DNA of 64,000 bases from Gemmatimonas sp. (GTDB taxonomy: Bacteria; Gemmatimonadota; Gemmatimonadetes; Gemmatimonadales; Gemmatimonadaceae), in NCBI GenBank assembly GCA_023910675.1, contig JAAVWC010000016.1:39003-103002 (forward strand), in the 5' to 3' direction. A program made the position numbers and the translations under genes. Under the pieces are notes generated by a model. It made no database searches, was not told the DNA's origin, and worked only from the letters and a program-made list of their open reading frames with translations. This document shows, piece after piece, positions 61,381 through 64,000 of this stretch. Position 1 is the first letter of the stretch. Each line of letters begins with the position of its first letter.

Positions 61381-61677
61381 TCGAGCTAAGTGGAGCCCTT
61401 CGACGTCCACCAATTCGATGGCAGGCAGGCCGAGTGAGCGCACCGCAAGTCCGCTGGGTTCGCGCCGATCGGCATACACCATCAGCACCGACCCTCCAGG
61501 CACATCGTCCCACCAAACACTCAAGACCGACCAAACGCGCTCCCGAACCCCCGCGTTCATGTTGGCAGCAACGTACGTGCCGGGTGCGACTTCGGAGAGC
61601 ACGCTCGCGAGAAATCCCCGGTAGCGGGATGTCACGTCACGTGTCTGCACCACCGTCAGTGCCTGTACGCGAGGCAT
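61348..61677 (-). CDS. cas2: CRISPR-associated endonuclease Cas2, type I-E
   Basis: 109 residues of the Cas2e group: VTSRYRGFLASVLSEVAPGT, YVAANMNAGVRERVWSVLSV, SVLMVYADRREPSGLAVRSL, then VDVEGLHLARF. With Cas1 it forms the spacer-integration complex, in which Cas2 is the central dimer. The ATG at 61677 starts MPRVQALTVVQTRD and lies inside the end of cas1, giving a 41-bp overlap. The C-terminal tail (FTSSTSEPTA) beyond the usual fold end is encoded by a long perfect hairpin. Confidence 0.95.
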   Translation of the reverse strand: MPRVQALTVVQTRDVTSRYRGFLASVLSEVAPGTYVAANMNAGVRERVWSVLSVWWDDVPGGSVLMVYADRREPSGLAVRSLGLPAIELVDVEGLHLARFTSSTSEPTA

Positions 61678-62596
61678 CGGTGTCTGTCTCCCTGTCTGCC
61701 TGCAGTGTTTCGAGTGCCGGCCGCTTTTGCGCCGGTTCGGCGAACAACGCCTTGATCGCATCGATCATCCCGGGAATCACCTGCTCCCGGCGCAGCGTCT
61801 CGCCGGTATGTCTCCGACACACGCGCTCGATGTTTTCGTTCGGACGTTCCCGCAGCTTCTGTACGCTTCTGAACGCACACGGAAGGGTGACCTTATCACG
61901 AAACAAATCTGCCACATCGAGCACAAAGCTCTGGGCCGAGTCCTCGTGAATGAAGCCCAACTGCGGAATGGTAGCCGTAGCGGTCACGGCAATAGCGGCC
62001 GCCGCCTCTACCGCACTGGCGGCATGGTTGATCGCCTGATTGATCGGGTCCGCTGAATCAGGATTGGCCCGATCATATCGGCGGCCCTTCCATTCCACAT
62101 CAAATCGTCGGGCGAGATCGGCGTACAGGCTTTTCACCCGCGCTCCCTCCAAGCCACGCAGGACATCGAGGTCACGGTCAGGGAAAATCTCGCCAAGGCG
62201 GCGCGCATACATGCGGCGAGCCACCAACAAGCGTCCACGTCGCGTGTCAGACCACAACGTCACTTGGCGTCGCGCCCATTCCGAGGTATCCGGCATGAGT
62301 GGTGGTGCTGTGTACTGTCGAACACCGTCTACCCCGACCGCCGCCAGCAGCGTACCATGGCGCGCAAGTAGGCGGAGTGCATCGTGCGTGACTGAGGATC
62401 CCGGTCCAAGCAGAATCATGGAAATTGCCTGATGCGGAATGGAGTAGTCGCCGCGGCCAAGCGACGAGCTCCCGCCGGCACGAAACAGAAGACAGCCATC
62501 TTCTACCGCCAGCTCGCCCCGATCGAGATGAAGTAAGCCATGACGGTCCGCATGGGGTATTCGTGCGAGCTCGAGGCCCAAACGACCGTGCAACAT
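61637..62596 (-). CDS. cas1: CRISPR-associated integrase Cas1, type I-E
   Basis: 319 residues. The three metal ligands of Cas1 are in place: Glu150 (RGLEGARVK), His217 (LGFIHEDSAQSF) and Asp230 (VLDVADLFRD), the H-to-D spacing of 13 matching E. coli Cas1 (H208/D221). The N-terminal LLHLDRGELAVEDGCLLFRA is the usual Cas1e beta-sandwich. It integrates new spacers at the leader end with Cas2. It starts 2 bp after the cas6e stop. The C-terminal tail (QADRETDTDASRTGTDGGAD) is a hydrophilic extension. Confidence 0.97.
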   Translation of the reverse strand: MLHGRLGLELARIPHADRHGLLHLDRGELAVEDGCLLFRAGGSSSLGRGDYSIPHQAISMILLGPGSSVTHDALRLLARHGTLLAAVGVDGVRQYTAPPLMPDTSEWARRQVTLWSDTRRGRLLVARRMYARRLGEIFPDRDLDVLRGLEGARVKSLYADLARRFDVEWKGRRYDRANPDSADPINQAINHAASAVEAAAAIAVTATATIPQLGFIHEDSAQSFVLDVADLFRDKVTLPCAFRSVQKLRERPNENIERVCRRHTGETLRREQVIPGMIDAIKALFAEPAQKRPALETLQADRETDTDASRTGTDGGADT

Positions 62597-62598
62597 CT

Positions 62599-63318
62599 TC
62601 AGTGAGGGCGGAGCAGGATCATTCCAAAACCAAAGGCGCGGTGTCGACCCAGTCCTCGTTCCATCAGACTGGCAAACGACGCAGCATCGGTGACCCTTAG
62701 TGTTCCCGTGAACGTGGCATCCGGCCCCAGCGTTGATCTACGCTGAGAGTGTTCCTCTCGGCGACTCCGTGCGAGCAGCGTAGTCATTCGGAGCACTTGT
62801 ATATGCGCATTACACAACGCAGCCCCGTTTCGAGCCAAGGCAGTCTCTAGCCAGTGCGAATAGCACGTGGCCCGATCGATTTCACCGCTTGGGTCGAATG
62901 CGTCACGTTCCTTCGCGCGCTGACCATCGCGGCCGGCGCCGGTGCGAATGGTTGGACGAACGCGAACCTGAAAGCCATAGCTCCGCTCTTCTGAATAAGT
63001 GGCTGGCATGGCCTTCGACGCGGCGTCGTCAATCCGTAGTACATCGAGAAATACCGGATCGGCAAACGCCGCCGCATGCGAGCGCAGCGTATCGAGGCTA
63101 TGGATGGAATATCCGAGAAGTCTCCCTTGCTGCCCTCCCTGAGGCGTGCGAGGAGCCAACCAGATAAAGGGCTTAGGAGCAAAAGCACCGAACGTCGCCG
63201 CAAGTACTGCGTGCCAGGCATATCCGGTGTCATCGCCAGCTGGCAACAGTCGTTCCCGCGCTGCGAAACGGGAGAAACGGGGGATGTCGGGCGAGAACGA
63301 CAGCATATGCAGTGTCAT
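62599..63318 (-). CDS. cas6e: crRNA endonuclease Cas6e (CasE)
   Basis: 239 residues with the Cas6e outline: LHMLSFSPDIPRFSRFAARE at the start and DDTGYAWHAVLAATFGAFAP with the probable catalytic His, HIQVLRMTTLL mid-protein, and a Gly-rich end LGRHRAFGFGMILLRPH. It cuts the array transcript 3' of the repeat hairpin and stays bound in Cascade. It overlaps the cas5e stop by 4 bp (ATGA). Confidence 0.93.
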   Translation of the reverse strand: MTLHMLSFSPDIPRFSRFAARERLLPAGDDTGYAWHAVLAATFGAFAPKPFIWLAPRTPQGGQQGRLLGYSIHSLDTLRSHAAAFADPVFLDVLRIDDAASKAMPATYSEERSYGFQVRVRPTIRTGAGRDGQRAKERDAFDPSGEIDRATCYSHWLETALARNGAALCNAHIQVLRMTTLLARSRREEHSQRRSTLGPDATFTGTLRVTDAASFASLMERGLGRHRAFGFGMILLRPH

Positions 63319-64000
63319 GACCCCGCCGCACAGTCGTGGAAAGGCAAGTAGCCGATCAGTGCGTTACCGAGACCCATGTGCGGTCCTGTCTGCCAATTCC
63401 GAAGATCAGCGGTTTGCACGTGCTTGAGCGGGGCAGGGACTGATTCATCGGCCGGTAAGCGCACCAGTAATCGTTCGGGCGGTTGGTGGCGCAGCTGTCC
63501 GGCGGCCCATGGGATCATGCGCAATGCATCAAGCAGCGAATCAGCCTCAGTGACCCCTCCCAACATCGGTCGCGTTGGGAGACATGGCTTTCGCCCGACG
63601 AAGAGCGGACGCGCCGGGCGATCGAGGGCCTTGGCGAGATCATCCACAGTGGGCATTTCGTTCGATGGATACAGCTCGCAGACGATGGTTAGGCGAACGT
63701 CAGAGTCGTAGTCTCGCAAACGGATATGCGGGCTGTTGTAAGTCGCCGCACCACCATCACGGCCAACGACGCGATGGGTCGTCCACCACTCATCGCTCTT
63801 GGTCAGCTGTGCCGTCTGCATATCAGTCAACCGTGGCCCCCGCGCATCAATCCGACACGCGAATCGGAGTCGCTCTTGCAGACTGGCTAGAGCTGGACCA
63901 TCCGTGCGGTCAACTCCCAATGCGTTGGCAAGCAGACCCGTTATCGCCGACGTGCTCGGCACCTCGCTAATGCGCCCGATGCTATCGACCATCACGTCTC
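63315..64000 (-). CDS. cas5: Cascade subunit Cas5e (CasD), N-terminus beyond window
   Basis: The frame is open to the window edge. VPSTSAITGLLANALGVDRT, LRFACRIDARGPRLTDMQTA, DVRLTIVCELY and RPARPLFVGRKPCLPTRPML fit Cas5e, which holds the 5' handle of the crRNA. The family normally begins about 30 residues earlier with an LQSWG motif, which is not seen, so the ATG at 63992 is internal and the real start lies past 64000. cas7, cse2, cse1 and cas3 would be expected next. Confidence 0.93.
   Translation of the reverse strand, partial: DVMVDSIGRISEVPSTSAITGLLANALGVDRTDGPALASLQERLRFACRIDARGPRLTDMQTAQLTKSDEWWTTHRVVGRDGGAATYNSPHIRLRDYDSDVRLTIVCELYPSNEMPTVDDLAKALDRPARPLFVGRKPCLPTRPMLGGVTEADSLLDALRMIPWAAGQLRHQPPERLLVRLPADESVPAPLKHVQTADLRNWQTGPHMGLGNALIGYLPFHDCAAGS

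Overview
The window is GC-rich bacterial chromosome. Dense two-component signalling, a SusR/HTCS-type hybrid kinase with an AraC output, a BTAD regulator carrying a membrane segment, Tat-exported enzymes, an LVIVD-propeller lipoprotein and long hairpin repeats would suit a Gemmatimonadota-like soil or water bacterium. That assignment is inferred from gene style; there is no rRNA or other marker here to prove it.

Layout. 0-11 kb is a signalling block, nearly all on the minus strand: an edge-truncated MerR-type regulator, an alpha/beta hydrolase, a single-domain receiver, an NtrC-type sigma-54 activator with its PAS-GAF kinase, an acidic/lysine-rich histone H1-like DNA-binding protein, then an HD-GYP regulator and a GAF-PAS kinase, both broken by frameshifts. 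11-19 kb holds a zinc-ribbon membrane protein divergent from glnA, a Tat-signal superoxide dismutase, a glycosyltransferase, a P1-nuclease/phospholipase C-like protein (these last three frameshifted), an HExxH protein and a metallo-beta-lactamase reading frame that runs into a nitroreductase remnant. 19-26 kb has two hybrid histidine kinases and an aldo/keto reductase. 26-29 kb is a DUF305 lipoprotein plus LVIVD-propeller lipoprotein pair ending in a strong terminator. 29-36 kb is regulatory: LuxR protein, BTAD-TM-TolB-like-TPR protein, AraC-type protein with a TPR partner. A clean IS630-family element follows (35.7-36.8 kb). 37-58 kb is mixed housekeeping and accessory genes: YbjN-like protein, DUF1289, ADP-ribosylglycohydrolase, hybrid kinase, YdjM-like protein, serine hydrolase, Ada-like alkyltransferase, FecR, MogA, Trm112-like, a Cys/Met PLP enzyme, Tat amidase, membrane dipeptidase, SMR transporter, sodium/solute symporter with a DUF3311 partner, and an M20 hydrolase.

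59.2-64 kb is a type I-E CRISPR-Cas locus: a 34-repeat array with strict 61-bp period, and cas2, cas1, cas6e and cas5e on the minus strand (cas5e runs off the right edge). Gene order and repeat sense both say the array is transcribed on the minus strand from a leader next to cas2. Points worth a second look are the long perfect hairpin joining cas2 to the leader, a pyrimidine-only base at the leader-proximal spacer edge, two spacers overlapping by 27 nt, and a decayed terminal repeat.

At least eight frameshifts and one nonsense codon fall between 7.4 and 18.1 kb, in genes whose frames are otherwise well preserved. This may be a sequence-quality problem or real decay. No tRNA or rRNA gene was recognised.
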